NCBI GenBank assembly: GCA_934476515.1
Contig: CAKSNZ010000001.1
Span: 124,001 to 188,000 of the forward strand
Reading direction: 5' to 3'
DNA from: an uncultured Ruminococcus sp.
Lineage (GTDB): Bacteria; Bacillota; Clostridia; Oscillospirales; Acutalibacteraceae
Length of the DNA: 64,000 nt
Shown here piece by piece: positions 17,089-26,208 of the stretch (position 1 is the first letter of the stretch; the number at the start of each line of letters is the position of its first letter). The notes under the pieces are model-generated. The model was not told the origin of the DNA. It worked only from the letters and a program-made list of their open reading frames with translations, and searched no databases. A program made the translations under genes and the position numbers.

Positions 17089-18147
17089 ATGATAAATACA
17101 TTGTTGAAAGAAAAATCTGTATGGGAAAAACTTATGGTTACCAGAAAGCCGATTATACTTTACGGTATGGGTGATGGTGCTGATAGAGTTTTACAGGAAT
17201 TTGAACTGCTAAATATTCACGCAAGTGGTGTTATGGCATCTGATGACTTTGTAAGAGGTCAAAGTTTTCACAAATTTACAGTAAAAACACTTGCACAGAT
17301 AGAGGAAGAATTTAAGGACTTTATTATTCTTATTACTTTTGGCACACACATTCCGGAAGTTATGGCTAACATTAAGGCACTTGAAAAGGAATATGAAGTT
17401 ATGATTCCCAGTGTACCGGTAGCCGGTGAATGTGTTTTCAACAGAAGTTATCTTGTTAGAAATGGTGAAGAAATAATGAACGCTTACAACCTTATGGCTG
17501 ATGAAGAGTCAAAGAAAGTGTTCAAGAATATGTGCTACTTTGAATATACAGGTGAATTAAAGTACCTTTATGCTATGGAAAGTAGCAAGGATGAAGCATT
17601 TAAAATTCTTAACCTAAATTCTGAAGAAGATTATCTTGACCTTGGTGCTTATCGTGGTGACACTATTGATGAATTTCTAAAATATACTTGCAACCACTAC
17701 CACTCAATTACTGCTCTAGAACCTGAACCAAAAACTTTTAAAAAGTTAGTAGAGGCTAAAGGTGATTTAGAAAATACAACATTGATAAATAAGGCAGTAT
17801 GGAGCTTTGACACAGAGCTTGAATTTAGAGCAGATATGGGCAGAGGTTCACTTATCAAGAACAACGGTGGACTACTTGCAGAAACTGTCAGCATTGATTC
17901 TCTGGCAGAGGATACAAAATTCACTTACATAAAAATGGATGTTGAGGGTGTTGAGTTTGTAGTACTTTCAGGTGGTATGACATTAATGGCTGAACATAAG
18001 CCAAAACTGAATATAGCCTGTTATCACAGATGTTGCGATATTTACAGACTACCTGCCGTTATCCATAGAGCCAACCCTAACTACAAAATATATATGCGAC
18101 ACCATCCATATATCCCTTGTTGGGACACAAACTTATATTGTATATAA
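17089..18147 (+). CDS. FkbM-family methyltransferase
   Basis: A 352-residue protein. The N-terminal third (about 20-130) is a Rossmann-like segment (KPIILYGMGDGADRVL), a nucleotide- or sugar-binding helper domain often ahead of FkbM domains. The C-terminal half is an SAM-dependent methyltransferase: DLGAYRGDT (motif I), ITALEPEPKTF (acidic residue of motif II), YIKMDVEGVE (FkbM signature). Such enzymes O-methylate sugars or small molecules. It follows the ComEC-like gene by 13 bases and they are probably co-transcribed, though no shared function is evident. No glycan cluster is nearby. Confidence 0.85.
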   Translation: MINTLLKEKSVWEKLMVTRKPIILYGMGDGADRVLQEFELLNIHASGVMASDDFVRGQSFHKFTVKTLAQIEEEFKDFIILITFGTHIPEVMANIKALEKEYEVMIPSVPVAGECVFNRSYLVRNGEEIMNAYNLMADEESKKVFKNMCYFEYTGELKYLYAMESSKDEAFKILNLNSEEDYLDLGAYRGDTIDEFLKYTCNHYHSITALEPEPKTFKKLVEAKGDLENTTLINKAVWSFDTELEFRADMGRGSLIKNNGGLLAETVSIDSLAEDTKFTYIKMDVEGVEFVVLSGGMTLMAEHKPKLNIACYHRCCDIYRLPAVIHRANPNYKIYMRHHPYIPCWDTNLYCI

Positions 18148-18150
18148 AAT

Positions 18151-18178
18151 AATCTCCACAAGAATTCTTGTGGAGATT
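18151..18178. terminator. Bidirectional terminator (28-bp perfect palindrome)
   Basis: AATCTCCACAAGAA and its exact complement between converging genes; T-rich on both exits. Confidence 0.85.
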
Positions 18179-18182
18179 TTCT

Positions 18183-19025
18183 TTAGCTATTTACTTTTAT
18201 CATAAGTGTTGCGTATGCATATTCAGGGGTGGAGTTATAAACTAGGTTAACACCTTTATCTTGAAGATTATTTGATGAATCATACAAGGCACTTTCTTTA
18301 TTCAGGCCCTGCAAGTAAAGTGGAATATTCTTCTCTTTACACTTACTCAGTAATATATCAACTGCATTTTCATCAGCAGTACCACTATGATACCCAACAA
18401 GCAGACAAGCCTTTATATTATCAGCAAAGTTAATCATACCAAAGTCTATAAATGGGTACATTTTTATAATAGCTACTTTATTATTAAATGTAATATTTTT
18501 ACTGCACTTTGTTACAGTTAAAGGACTGTTACCGGTTCTGAATTTATCGGAAAAATAGTCAGCCTCCATAACTGTATCGGCACTAAAGATACTGTCAAAT
18601 ACTGTCCACACCCCTACTCTGTTATCCATTATAAGTTCAACAGAGGTTGTAAAGTTACTATAGCCATTACTTGTAGGGTCACTAAGGACTTTATCTGCAC
18701 CAGTAAGTACAACAGGAATTTTATAATCTTTACAAAATATAGAAACAAATGCCGAGGTATAAGAAAGTGTATCGCTACCATGAGTAATAATAATTCCCTT
18801 GTAGTCACTATAATCTTTTATTAGTTCTGCAAAAAGCATTTCTATATTCTTAATTTTAATATTTTCAGAAAGTATGGAATAAAGATTTACAACATCAAAA
18901 TCAATATTTGAATTAAACTTTTCTTTCCACATTGAGGCTATGTTAGAGTCTTTATTATTCTTTACAACACCATTAACCTTTTCACTACCAACTGTACCAC
19001 CGGTAAGGATAACCTTTATCTTCAT
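18183..19025 (-). CDS. L-asparaginase, type I-like
   Basis: A 280-residue cytoplasmic hydrolase converting asparagine to aspartate and ammonia. The nucleophile threonine lies in ILTGGTVGS (about residues 7-15) and the second triad in ITHGSDTLSYT (THGSDT, about 80), followed by PVVLTGAD. It is shorter than the usual 320-340 residues: the C-terminal domain is compact, so activity on asparagine rather than on a related amide is probable but not certain. No signal peptide. Monocistronic. Confidence 0.83.
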   Translation of the reverse strand: MKIKVILTGGTVGSEKVNGVVKNNKDSNIASMWKEKFNSNIDFDVVNLYSILSENIKIKNIEMLFAELIKDYSDYKGIIITHGSDTLSYTSAFVSIFCKDYKIPVVLTGADKVLSDPTSNGYSNFTTSVELIMDNRVGVWTVFDSIFSADTVMEADYFSDKFRTGNSPLTVTKCSKNITFNNKVAIIKMYPFIDFGMINFADNIKACLLVGYHSGTADENAVDILLSKCKEKNIPLYLQGLNKESALYDSSNNLQDKGVNLVYNSTPEYAYATLMIKVNS

Positions 19026-19072
19026 AAAATCACCTATTGTTATTATAAGTAAAAATTCTAGTATAACTAAAA

Positions 19073-19095
19073 AAAGCCGTCATAAAGACGGCTTT
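19073..19095 (-). terminator. Terminator of the transketolase operon
   Basis: 9-bp stem AAAGCCGTC / GACGGCTTT followed by T5 on the minus strand, 14 bases after the stop. Confidence 0.88.
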
Positions 19096-19108
19096 AATTT
19101 TTATCTCA

Positions 19109-20050
19109 TTAGCTATTTACTACCTGAGTAATAACTTTCTTAATGTTTGTTTCTGTTAGACCGAAGATTTCAAGAAGTTCCCAAGCAGGACCTGAGTAAC
19201 CGAATCTATCATTAACACCAATTCTTGTTACAGGAACAGGACAATACTGAGATGTAACTTCACAAACTGCATCAGCAAGACCACCCATAACATTGTGTTC
19301 TTCAACTGTAATAATCTTGCCTGTTTCCTGAGCTGCCTTAATAATAATATCCTTATCAATAGGCTTGATTGTGTGGATATTAATTAATCTTGCATTGATG
19401 CCTTCCTTTTCAAGAGCATCTACTGCCTTTCTAGCTTCGTTAACAACAAGACCTGTAGCAATAACAGTAACATCGTTACCTTCGTGTAGAGTGATACCCT
19501 TGCCAAGTTCAAATTTATAATTATCAGGATCATTAAATGAATCAATAGCAAGTCTGCCAAGTCTGATATAAACAGGACCGTTGTGTTCAAGAGCAGCCTT
19601 AGTTGCTGCCATCATTTCCCAATGGTCAGCCGGGTTAAGAATTACCATATTAGGGATAGTTCTCATAATACCAATGTCTTCTAGGCACTGGTGAGTTGCA
19701 CCGTCTTCACCTGTTGAAATACCTGCATGAGAACCGGCAATCTTAACATTTAGGTTAGGATATGCAACAGAGTTTCTAATCTGTTCAAATGCTCTACCTG
19801 TTGAGAACATTGCAAAAGATGCTGCAAATGGCTTTTTACCTGCTGCTGCAAGACCTGCTGCAACACCAATCATATTGCTTTCTGCAATACCACAGTTGAT
19901 AAATCTTTCAGGATACTGCTTCTGGAAAATACTTGTTTTTGTTGCTGCTGAAAGGTCAGCGTCTAGTACAACAATATCTTCATCAGTTTTTGCTAGTTCA
20001 CAAAGTGCTTCGCCAAAACTTTCTCTGGTTGCCTTAGTTACTTTTTCCAC
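19109..20050 (-). CDS. Transketolase, C-terminal subunit
   Basis: A 313-residue subunit carrying the pyrimidine-binding and C-terminal domains of transketolase. Landmarks are VVLDADLSAATKT, RFINCGIAESNMIGVAAGLA (the catalytic Glu in IAES), SHAGISTGEDGATHQ and the C-terminal TVEEHNVMGGLADAV. With the N-terminal subunit it forms the thiamine diphosphate enzyme that moves two-carbon units between sugar phosphates in the non-oxidative pentose phosphate pathway. The two genes are separated by two bases; the split form is usual in many clostridia and archaea. Confidence 0.94.
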   Translation of the reverse strand: MEKVTKATRESFGEALCELAKTDEDIVVLDADLSAATKTSIFQKQYPERFINCGIAESNMIGVAAGLAAAGKKPFAASFAMFSTGRAFEQIRNSVAYPNLNVKIAGSHAGISTGEDGATHQCLEDIGIMRTIPNMVILNPADHWEMMAATKAALEHNGPVYIRLGRLAIDSFNDPDNYKFELGKGITLHEGNDVTVIATGLVVNEARKAVDALEKEGINARLINIHTIKPIDKDIIIKAAQETGKIITVEEHNVMGGLADAVCEVTSQYCPVPVTRIGVNDRFGYSGPAWELLEIFGLTETNIKKVITQVVNS

Positions 20051-20052
20051 GA

Positions 20053-20895
20053 TTAACCCTCCAATGATGCAAGTGTAGCTTCTAGTTCAGCCATTGCTTG
20101 TTTATATTCTTCATCGTTAGTTGCCTTACCGTGCCAACCAACCTGATTTTCCATAAAGCTAACACCCTTACCCTTAACAGTTTTCATAAGGATAGCTGTT
20201 GGCATACCTTTAGTTTCTTTTGCTACTGCAAAAGCCTTGTCTAGTTCTTCAAATGAGTGACCGTCAACCTTTAGAGTATTAAAGCCGAATGCTTCAAACT
20301 TCTTGTCCAGTGGTTCAATGCCACCAACTTCAGCAACTGTACCGTCAATCTGAAGTCCGTTCTGGTCAACAATAACAACAAGGTTGTCTAGATTCTTATG
20401 AGCAGCAAACATAAGTGCTTCCCAAACCTGACCTTCTTCACATTCACCGTCACCAAGAACAGTATATACTCTGTAGTCCTTGTTATCCATCTTACCTGCA
20501 ATAGCCATACCACAAGCAGTTGAGATACCCTGACCAAGAGAACCTGTGCTCATATCAATACCCGGTGTACCCTTCATATCAGGGTGACCCTGTAGCATAG
20601 CACCTACATGACGAAGAGACTTTAGTTCGTCCCAATCAAAATAGCCCTTTAGTGCAAGTACTGCATAAAGTGCCGGTGCTGAGTGACCCTTTGAAAGAAC
20701 AAAACGATCTCTATCTGCCCACTTAGGGTTTGATGGGTCAACATTCATTTCCTTAAAATAAAGATAAGTTAAAACATCAGCAGCAGAAAGTGAACCACCC
20801 GGATGTCCTGACTTAGCATTATAAGTGCCGATAATAGCACCCATTCTTGCTTTAGTTGCGTTAATTTGCAACTGCTTAATCTCGCTAATCTCCAT
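20053..20895 (-). CDS. Transketolase, N-terminal (thiamine diphosphate-binding) subunit
   Basis: A 280-residue subunit with the thiamine diphosphate motif GDGECEEGQVWEALMFA...N (GDG-X-N, about 148-178), SGHPGGSLSAADVL at the N terminus and SKGHSAPALYA. First gene of the split transketolase operon. An AGGCTAAAC stretch precedes the ATG. Works with the C-terminal subunit next to it and, in the pathway, with ribulose-phosphate epimerase encoded at 35.5 kb. Confidence 0.94.
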   Translation of the reverse strand: MEISEIKQLQINATKARMGAIIGTYNAKSGHPGGSLSAADVLTYLYFKEMNVDPSNPKWADRDRFVLSKGHSAPALYAVLALKGYFDWDELKSLRHVGAMLQGHPDMKGTPGIDMSTGSLGQGISTACGMAIAGKMDNKDYRVYTVLGDGECEEGQVWEALMFAAHKNLDNLVVIVDQNGLQIDGTVAEVGGIEPLDKKFEAFGFNTLKVDGHSFEELDKAFAVAKETKGMPTAILMKTVKGKGVSFMENQVGWHGKATNDEEYKQAMAELEATLASLEG

Positions 20896-21047
20896 GTTTA
20901 GCCTCCAGTTATTACCTTAAAATAAATACTGTTTTCTGAATAAACCATAGTTATTCATAATATTGCTTAATAATGATAACACAATAGTTTTTTACAAATA
21001 TTCTTTAAAAGAATAATACTCTTATTTTTCTTGTTTTTTCCACATTT

Positions 21048-22241
21048 TTACTGTATTTTTTCAACAATTCGGTCAAGGAGCTTTTCTGCTACTTGTTCTT
21101 TTGTCATAATAGGCAATGTTTCTTCATTATCTTTGGTAATGATTGTAACAACATTTGTATCTGTACCAAAACCGGCACCCTTTACTTTAACATTGTTTGC
21201 AACAATCATATCAAGATTTTTTCTTGTAAGTTTATCCCTAGAATTTTCCACCATATTTTCTGTTTCCATAGAGAAACCACACAAGAACTGATTTTCTTTA
21301 TGTTCACCAAGATACTTAATAATATCCTTAGTTGGCTTTAGTTTTATTATATCCATATTTCCACTGGATTTTTTAACTTTTTCATCAAATACATTTTCCG
21401 GTGTAAAGTCTGCTACTGCTGCTGACTTTATAACAATATCTGCATCGTCATAATTCTCAACCACTGCGTTAAACATATCTTCAGCAGACACTACATCAAC
21501 AGTATTTACAAACGGTACTTTTTCCAGAGAAGTTAATCCACTTATTAAAGTAACATCAGCACCACGTTCCATTGCCACCTTAGCAATAGCATATCCCATT
21601 TTTCCTGTAGAATGGTTTGTAATATATCTTACAGGGTCAATTTTCTCCTGAGTAGCACCGGCAGTAACAACAACTTTCTTCCCCTTTAAATCCTTATTGT
21701 ACTTACATTCTCTTTCAATGTACTTATACAAATCCTTAGATTCAGGCATTTTACCTTTGCCTACTGCACCACAAGCTAATCTGCCACTTGATGCCTCAAT
21801 AATTTCATAACCGTATTCACTAAGTTTCTTCATATTATCTTGCACAATAGGATTTTCATACATATTTGTATTCATAGCAGGAACAATAAATTTCTTTGCT
21901 TTTTTACAAGCCATTACTGTCGTAGTCAGCATATCATCAGCAATACCATTTGCAATTTTACCAATAACATTTGCAGTACAAGGTGCAATCATAACTACAT
22001 CTGCCTTTTCAGCAAGACTGATATGTTCAATCTCAAAGCTATGAAATCTATCAAATGTATCTGTGATACATCTGTTTTTTGTTAATGCCTCAAATGTATT
22101 TGGTGTAATAAAGTTCATTGCGTTTTCTGTTAAAATAACATCAACATTATAACCTTGTTTTACAAGCATAGATACAAGGTTAGGTGTTTTATAAGCAGCA
22201 ATTCCACCTGCTACACCTATTAATATATTTTTCCCATTCAT
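21048..22241 (-). CDS. coaBC: Bifunctional CoaBC (phosphopantothenoylcysteine decarboxylase / phosphopantothenate-cysteine ligase)
   Basis: A 397-residue two-domain enzyme making two consecutive steps of coenzyme A synthesis. CoaC part (1-180): flavin-binding GVAGGIAAYKTPNLVS, EHISLAEKADVVMIAPCTANVIG, PAMNTNMY and catalytic cysteine in GRLACGAVGKGKM. CoaB part (185-397): KKVVVTAGATQEKIDPVRYI and NHSTGKMGYAIAK for nucleotide binding. I start at the second ATG (22241), nine bases after AAAGGA; the first ATG touches the site. It is divergent from coaX, the preceding enzyme of the same pathway, so both ends of the region serve coenzyme A. Confidence 0.95.
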   Translation of the reverse strand: MNGKNILIGVAGGIAAYKTPNLVSMLVKQGYNVDVILTENAMNFITPNTFEALTKNRCITDTFDRFHSFEIEHISLAEKADVVMIAPCTANVIGKIANGIADDMLTTTVMACKKAKKFIVPAMNTNMYENPIVQDNMKKLSEYGYEIIEASSGRLACGAVGKGKMPESKDLYKYIERECKYNKDLKGKKVVVTAGATQEKIDPVRYITNHSTGKMGYAIAKVAMERGADVTLISGLTSLEKVPFVNTVDVVSAEDMFNAVVENYDDADIVIKSAAVADFTPENVFDEKVKKSSGNMDIIKLKPTKDIIKYLGEHKENQFLCGFSMETENMVENSRDKLTRKNLDMIVANNVKVKGAGFGTDTNVVTIITKDNEETLPIMTKEQVAEKLLDRIVEKIQ

Positions 22242-22279
22242 AATAAACATTCCTTTAACCCTTGGTTTTTTATAGTTTG

Positions 22280-22307
22280 ATTATATCAAATTGGCCGAAA
22301 AAATCAA
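22280..22307 (-). promoter_or_regulatory. Promoter of coaBC
   Basis: Minus-strand TTGATT (22302-22307), 16 bases, TATAAT (22280-22285). Confidence 0.65.
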
Positions 22308-22324
22308 CAATATTGCCATTATAC

Positions 22325-22353
22325 TTGATTTTATGTATTTTTTAAGGCATAAT
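22325..22353 (+). promoter_or_regulatory. Promoter of coaX-birA
   Basis: TTGATT (22325-22330), 17 bases, CATAAT (22348-22353), back to back with the coaBC promoter. Confidence 0.65.
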
Positions 22354-22385
22354 GAGAGTAGATATTTTTGACATTGGAGGAAAAT

Positions 22386-23153
22386 ATGTTACTTGCAATA
22401 GATATAGGCAATACAAATATTGTGATTGGCATAATAGATAATGACAAGGTTGCTTTTACCGGCAGACTTGCAACAGACAAACTAAAAACTGCTGACGAAT
22501 ATGCATTGCAATTTGTTGGTATGCTTAATATGAAACACATTGATGTTGCTGACATTGAGGGTGTTATTATCAGTTCTGTTGTGCCACCACTAATCTTAAC
22601 AATGAAAAGAGCTATCAAAACATTAACAGGAAAAGTTCCTGTTGTGCTAGGTCCCGGTACAAAAACAGGCCTTAACATTAAATTGGACAATCCGGCACAG
22701 TTAGGTTGTGACCAAGTAGCTGATGCAGTTGCAGTAATTAACAAATATCCTACACCTGCAATGGTTCTTGATATGGGTACTGCTACTACTGTTTCTGTTA
22801 TTGACAAAAACAAAAACTACCTTGGTGGACTTATTATTCCGGGTATTAGAATCAGTCAAGATGCTTTATCATCTTCAACCAGTCAGTTGCCAAGAATCAG
22901 TCTTGAAAAGCCTGAAAAAGTTATTGGCAAAAACACTATTGACTGTATGAAAAGTGGTGCAGTTTATGGCTCAGCATCTATGATTGACGGTTTAGCAGAC
23001 AGAATTGAAGATGAACTGGGAGAAAAAGTTACTATCATTGCAACCGGTGGCAACGCTGAAAGCATTGTTTCTGTTTGCAAAAGAGATGTAATCTATGACG
23101 GAAACCTACTACTAGACGGACTAAACTTTATATATAAGAAAAATACAAAGTAA
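22386..23153 (+). CDS. coaX: Type III pantothenate kinase
   Basis: A 255-residue ASKHA-fold kinase, first enzyme of coenzyme A synthesis. Motifs: phosphate-1 LLAIDIGNTNIVIG at the N terminus, phosphate-2 LDMGTATTVSVID (about 122-134), and adenosine motif IATGGNAE (about 223). Type III enzymes are insensitive to CoA feedback. The ATG at 22386 follows GGAGG by five bases; an in-frame TTG 18 bases upstream overlaps that site and is rejected. Followed by birA after 10 bases on the same strand. Confidence 0.95.
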   Translation: MLLAIDIGNTNIVIGIIDNDKVAFTGRLATDKLKTADEYALQFVGMLNMKHIDVADIEGVIISSVVPPLILTMKRAIKTLTGKVPVVLGPGTKTGLNIKLDNPAQLGCDQVADAVAVINKYPTPAMVLDMGTATTVSVIDKNKNYLGGLIIPGIRISQDALSSSTSQLPRISLEKPEKVIGKNTIDCMKSGAVYGSASMIDGLADRIEDELGEKVTIIATGGNAESIVSVCKRDVIYDGNLLLDGLNFIYKKNTK

Positions 23154-23163
23154 GAGTGATGAT

Positions 23164-24150
23164 ATGAAAGTAAACGAAAAGAAAGATACTATCCTAAAAA
23201 TATTGAAAGAAAACAGTGACAAATATATTAGTGGTGAAGAGCTTTCTAATATGTTTGATGTTAGCCGTACTATTATATGGAAATACATTAAAGAACTAAA
23301 GGATACCGGTTACGAAATTGACTCTGTAACACACAGAGGATACAGACTTATATCTTCACCGGGAATTTTAAATGCAGGTGAAGTACAAAGCTACATTGAT
23401 GACACTGCATTAATCGGTAAAAAATTAATTGTACTTGATACTATTGACTCAACCAACAACTACTTAAAGGCTAATGCTGACAATTACCCTACCGGTACAG
23501 TTATTGCCTCAAGAGAACAGACCGGTGGCAAAGGCAGACTAGGCAGAGTATGGCAAAGTAAAAAAGATGACACAATCAGTTTCTCTGTACTATTAAGACC
23601 TGAAATTTCACCAATGGAAGTTTCTGCAATTACTCCATTATGTGGTCTTGCAGTAGCAAAGGCCCTTAATGAATATTTTGACTTTAATGCAAAAATTAAG
23701 TGGCCTAATGATGTTATCATTGGTAACAAAAAGTTAGTTGGTATTCTTACAGAAATGAACTGCGAATTTGACAAGGTTGACTTTATTGTTGTTGGTATCG
23801 GTATAAATATTCTTAACAAAGATTTTCCGGAAGAAATTGCCGGTAAAGCAACCTCTTGTGCATTAGAAAGTGACAAAGAAATTGACAAAAATGTACTTTT
23901 GTCAATTATTCTAAAACACATTGAAGATATACTTCTAAAAGGCAACTATTCTTTTAACGAAGAAAATTTACAAGAATACAAAGACTACTGCGCAACACTT
24001 GGCAGAAATATTATTTTCACCAGAAAAGGTGAGAAAGTTTCAGGTAAGGCAACTGATATTGATAACAACGGTGAGCTTGTTGTTACACTTGAAGATGGCA
24101 CTAAAGAAACAGTATTTAGTGGTGAAGTTACAGTACAAGGTATCTACTGA
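23164..24150 (+). CDS. birA: Biotin-protein ligase / biotin repressor BirA
   Basis: A 328-residue bifunctional protein. N-terminal winged helix (about 8-60, ISGEELSNMFDVSRTIIWKYI) for operator DNA, then the ligase domain with the biotinyl-AMP loop GGKGRLGRVW (about 122) and KWPNDV (about 180), and a C-terminal SH3-like BPL_C domain (280-328). It attaches biotin to carboxylase carrier proteins and, with the helix-turn-helix present, probably represses biotin genes. Co-transcribed with coaX, a pairing common in clostridia. Confidence 0.95.
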   Translation: MKVNEKKDTILKILKENSDKYISGEELSNMFDVSRTIIWKYIKELKDTGYEIDSVTHRGYRLISSPGILNAGEVQSYIDDTALIGKKLIVLDTIDSTNNYLKANADNYPTGTVIASREQTGGKGRLGRVWQSKKDDTISFSVLLRPEISPMEVSAITPLCGLAVAKALNEYFDFNAKIKWPNDVIIGNKKLVGILTEMNCEFDKVDFIVVGIGINILNKDFPEEIAGKATSCALESDKEIDKNVLLSIILKHIEDILLKGNYSFNEENLQEYKDYCATLGRNIIFTRKGEKVSGKATDIDNNGELVVTLEDGTKETVFSGEVTVQGIY

Positions 24151-24175
24151 TAAATTTAATTTGAACATAAAATAA

Positions 24176-24199
24176 GGGCTATTGCAAAAGCAATAGCCC
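24176..24199. terminator. Bidirectional terminator after birA
   Basis: Perfect 10-bp stem GGGCTATTGC / GCAATAGCCC with an AAAA loop, between converging genes. Confidence 0.88.
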
Positions 24200-24213
24200 A
24201 TTTTGTTTATCTC

Positions 24214-25011
24214 TTATTCATTTTCACCATAAGCATCAATTTCATCTTGTGGTTCATCAATTACCTTTTTATTCTTATCATAGTAAGTATATGAAATAGC
24301 GTTACCCTCACTGTCGTAACCTGTTTCCATATAATAATTTACCTTACCGTTTTTATATTCTGTGCGAATATCCTTAACCTGTGTACCGTCATTACGATAG
24401 GAATAAACTGTCTTTGTTGTAATAACATCATTAGCATCATAGACAGTATCTTCTTTTGTATAGTAAGTGTCACCATATTTTACATAGGTAGTTTTCTCTG
24501 TTGAGAAAAGCTTATTTTGGTCGTCATAAGTTATACTTTTAGTGTTATTACCGTTTTCATCATATTCCATAACCATAGTTGAAGTTAGATTATTTCTATC
24601 AACCTTACCGGCATAACTGGTAATCTTTGTATTTTGATTTTTCTCATCATACTCTCTGACTTCTGTATAATCAAGCACATCACCCTCATAGTGAGTTTGC
24701 TTAATTACGTTGTGGTTGCTATCATATTCCATTATGTCACCACTTTTGATTGTACCATCTTTTTTACAATCAAAAGACTCTAACGGATATGCGTGTTCAT
24801 TATCATCATCAGCATAAACCTCATACATATTAGACTCGTTTAGCTGAGATTTATCTACCTTTCCACCAACAGGATAAGTTAATTCTGCTGTTGTACTCTG
24901 AACTTCTGAACTTTGACTATTAGAGTTTGTTTGACTGTCACTTTCACAACCAACCAAAAGCATTGAAACTGCTAAAGTTAATATTACTAAAAAAGAAAGT
25001 GTTTTCTTCAT
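24214..25011 (-). CDS. Lipoprotein with RHS/YD-like repeats
   Basis: A 265-residue lipoprotein. Signal MKKTLSFLVILTLAVSMLLV ends at lipobox LVGC (Cys about 22), then a Ser/Gln/Asn linker. Residues 90-250 hold about six copies of a short beta-hairpin repeat of the type MEYDxNxNxxKxxxY (for example MEYDENGNNTKSITYDD and GYDSEGNAISYTYYDKN), resembling YD repeats of wall-associated proteins. No enzyme motif. Surface-exposed on the membrane; function unknown. Monocistronic and convergent with birA. Confidence 0.75.
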   Translation of the reverse strand: MKKTLSFLVILTLAVSMLLVGCESDSQTNSNSQSSEVQSTTAELTYPVGGKVDKSQLNESNMYEVYADDDNEHAYPLESFDCKKDGTIKSGDIMEYDSNHNVIKQTHYEGDVLDYTEVREYDEKNQNTKITSYAGKVDRNNLTSTMVMEYDENGNNTKSITYDDQNKLFSTEKTTYVKYGDTYYTKEDTVYDANDVITTKTVYSYRNDGTQVKDIRTEYKNGKVNYYMETGYDSEGNAISYTYYDKNKKVIDEPQDEIDAYGENE

Positions 25012-25088
25012 TTACTGCACCTCGTTTCTCTAATATTCTAACATGAAGTGCTATCTTTTGCAATGATTTGTAAGTATATAAAAAATTT

Positions 25089-25760
25089 TTACCCTTTATT
25101 CATATTTGCCTTTACTTTATATGCATAAATAGTTGGCAATACTGCAATAGTTACAACAAAAATAACTATACCAACAATAGAAACTACTGCACTAAAGTTA
25201 CCACAAAATAGAGAAACAAAACCGGTAATCAACACTAAAAAGCTACCAATCATACCTGCTTTACCGGCAAATCTATGGGTCTTTTTCCATACAGTTTCGT
25301 TATTTAAAGTTGCAGAAACTCTAATACCAAATGTACCGTTAGGCTTTATCTTAGGCATAAAATTACTAAACAATAAACCGATTAATCCAAGAACAACACT
25401 ACAAATAAACGGAACAACCTTTGATAATATTTTACCATCACCATTGGTTGATAGAACTAGTAGCACCCAAAACATAGCTAAAATCAGAATAAAAAATCCT
25501 GTAATGCAAATGGTGAGATATTTACTGTTTTTCTGATGATTAATATTTTTTGCCATAACCTTTTCAATTATAAGGAACACTACTGCCATCAAAACTAAAA
25601 TAGCAGGTAAAAACATAAAGGACCACTTTGAACCTTCGTTATCCACATTGCCGTAAAAATCGTAATGAATAGGTACAATGTCTCTATCTATAAACCCAAT
25701 ATAAATTGCTGATGCTACTGCGTTTAATAGAGAAATAATCAAACACAAATACTTTTTCAT
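25089..25760 (-). CDS. SdpI-family membrane protein with DUF1648 domain
   Basis: A 223-residue protein with about six transmembrane helices. N-terminal DUF1648 motif VPIHYDFYGNVDNEGSKWS; C-terminal SdpI part with TFGIRVSATLNNETVWKKTH, the family signature. In Bacillus, SdpI gives immunity to the SdpC killing peptide and also senses it, sequestering the repressor SdpR. The gene next to it encodes an ArsR-type regulator, as in sdpRI. No SdpC-like toxin gene lies in the window, so immunity against an outside peptide or a stress role is possible. Confidence 0.85.
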   Translation of the reverse strand: MKKYLCLIISLLNAVASAIYIGFIDRDIVPIHYDFYGNVDNEGSKWSFMFLPAILVLMAVVFLIIEKVMAKNINHQKNSKYLTICITGFFILILAMFWVLLVLSTNGDGKILSKVVPFICSVVLGLIGLLFSNFMPKIKPNGTFGIRVSATLNNETVWKKTHRFAGKAGMIGSFLVLITGFVSLFCGNFSAVVSIVGIVIFVVTIAVLPTIYAYKVKANMNKG

Positions 25761-25762
25761 AA

Positions 25763-26056
25763 CTAATCCTTTCCTCTGCTACTTAAATCAGAAATAAGTT
25801 TCAAAACATCCTCAAGAACACTTGTCTTGAGAGAATAATTTACATTTTGACCTACCTTTTCAGCATCAACTAGGTCAGCCTGTTTAAGAATATTTAGGTG
25901 ATTGCTAATTGAGGGTTTTGTCATATTAAACTCATTTGCAATTTCACCGGCATTCATATCTTTATCCTTTAAGAGTGATAAAATCTTTCTTCTTGTAGGG
26001 TCAGCTAAAGCCTTCCACACATCTCCCACTTTTAACACCGGCCTTTCATATTTCAA
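25763..26056 (-). CDS. ArsR-family regulator (SdpR-like)
   Basis: A 97-residue winged-helix repressor: VWKALADPTRRKILSLL, then MNAGEIANEFNMTKPSISNHLNIL as the recognition helices and a beta-wing NVNYSLK. No cysteine metal site, so it is not a metal sensor; this fits SdpR, which is titrated to the membrane by SdpI. First gene of the two-gene operon, two bases ahead of the SdpI-like gene. The region upstream is filled with TAATTA half-sites over the transcription start, consistent with autorepression. Confidence 0.87.
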   Translation of the reverse strand: MKYERPVLKVGDVWKALADPTRRKILSLLKDKDMNAGEIANEFNMTKPSISNHLNILKQADLVDAEKVGQNVNYSLKTSVLEDVLKLISDLSSRGKD

Positions 26057-26057
26057 A

Positions 26058-26107
26058 TTAATTAAAATTTAATTAGTTATTTAGGCAATTATCTAATTAA
26101 CTAATTA
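26058..26107 (-). promoter_or_regulatory. Candidate SdpR-like operator region
   Basis: Clustered AT-rich half-sites: TAATTAAAATTTAATTAG (near-palindromic) and CTAATTAACTAATTA (direct repeat), covering the leader and the predicted start site of the sdpRI-like operon. Confidence 0.45.
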
Positions 26108-26108
26108 C

Positions 26109-26137
26109 AGTATAATAAGCAAAAGTAATATTGTCAA
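26109..26137 (-). promoter_or_regulatory. Promoter of the sdpRI-like operon
   Basis: Minus-strand TTGACA (26132-26137), 17 bases, TATACT (26109-26114), a near-consensus housekeeping promoter. Confidence 0.8.
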
Positions 26138-26208
26138 TACTTTTTATAAAATAACTTTATATTTTCAAAAAATCATGGTATAACATTATTGTAAAAGGAG
26201 TGTTTCTT

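Noticed and set aside
22368..22385. TTG start six codons ahead of coaX
   Set aside because: The ribosome site GGAGG falls inside this extension, so translation must begin at the later ATG.
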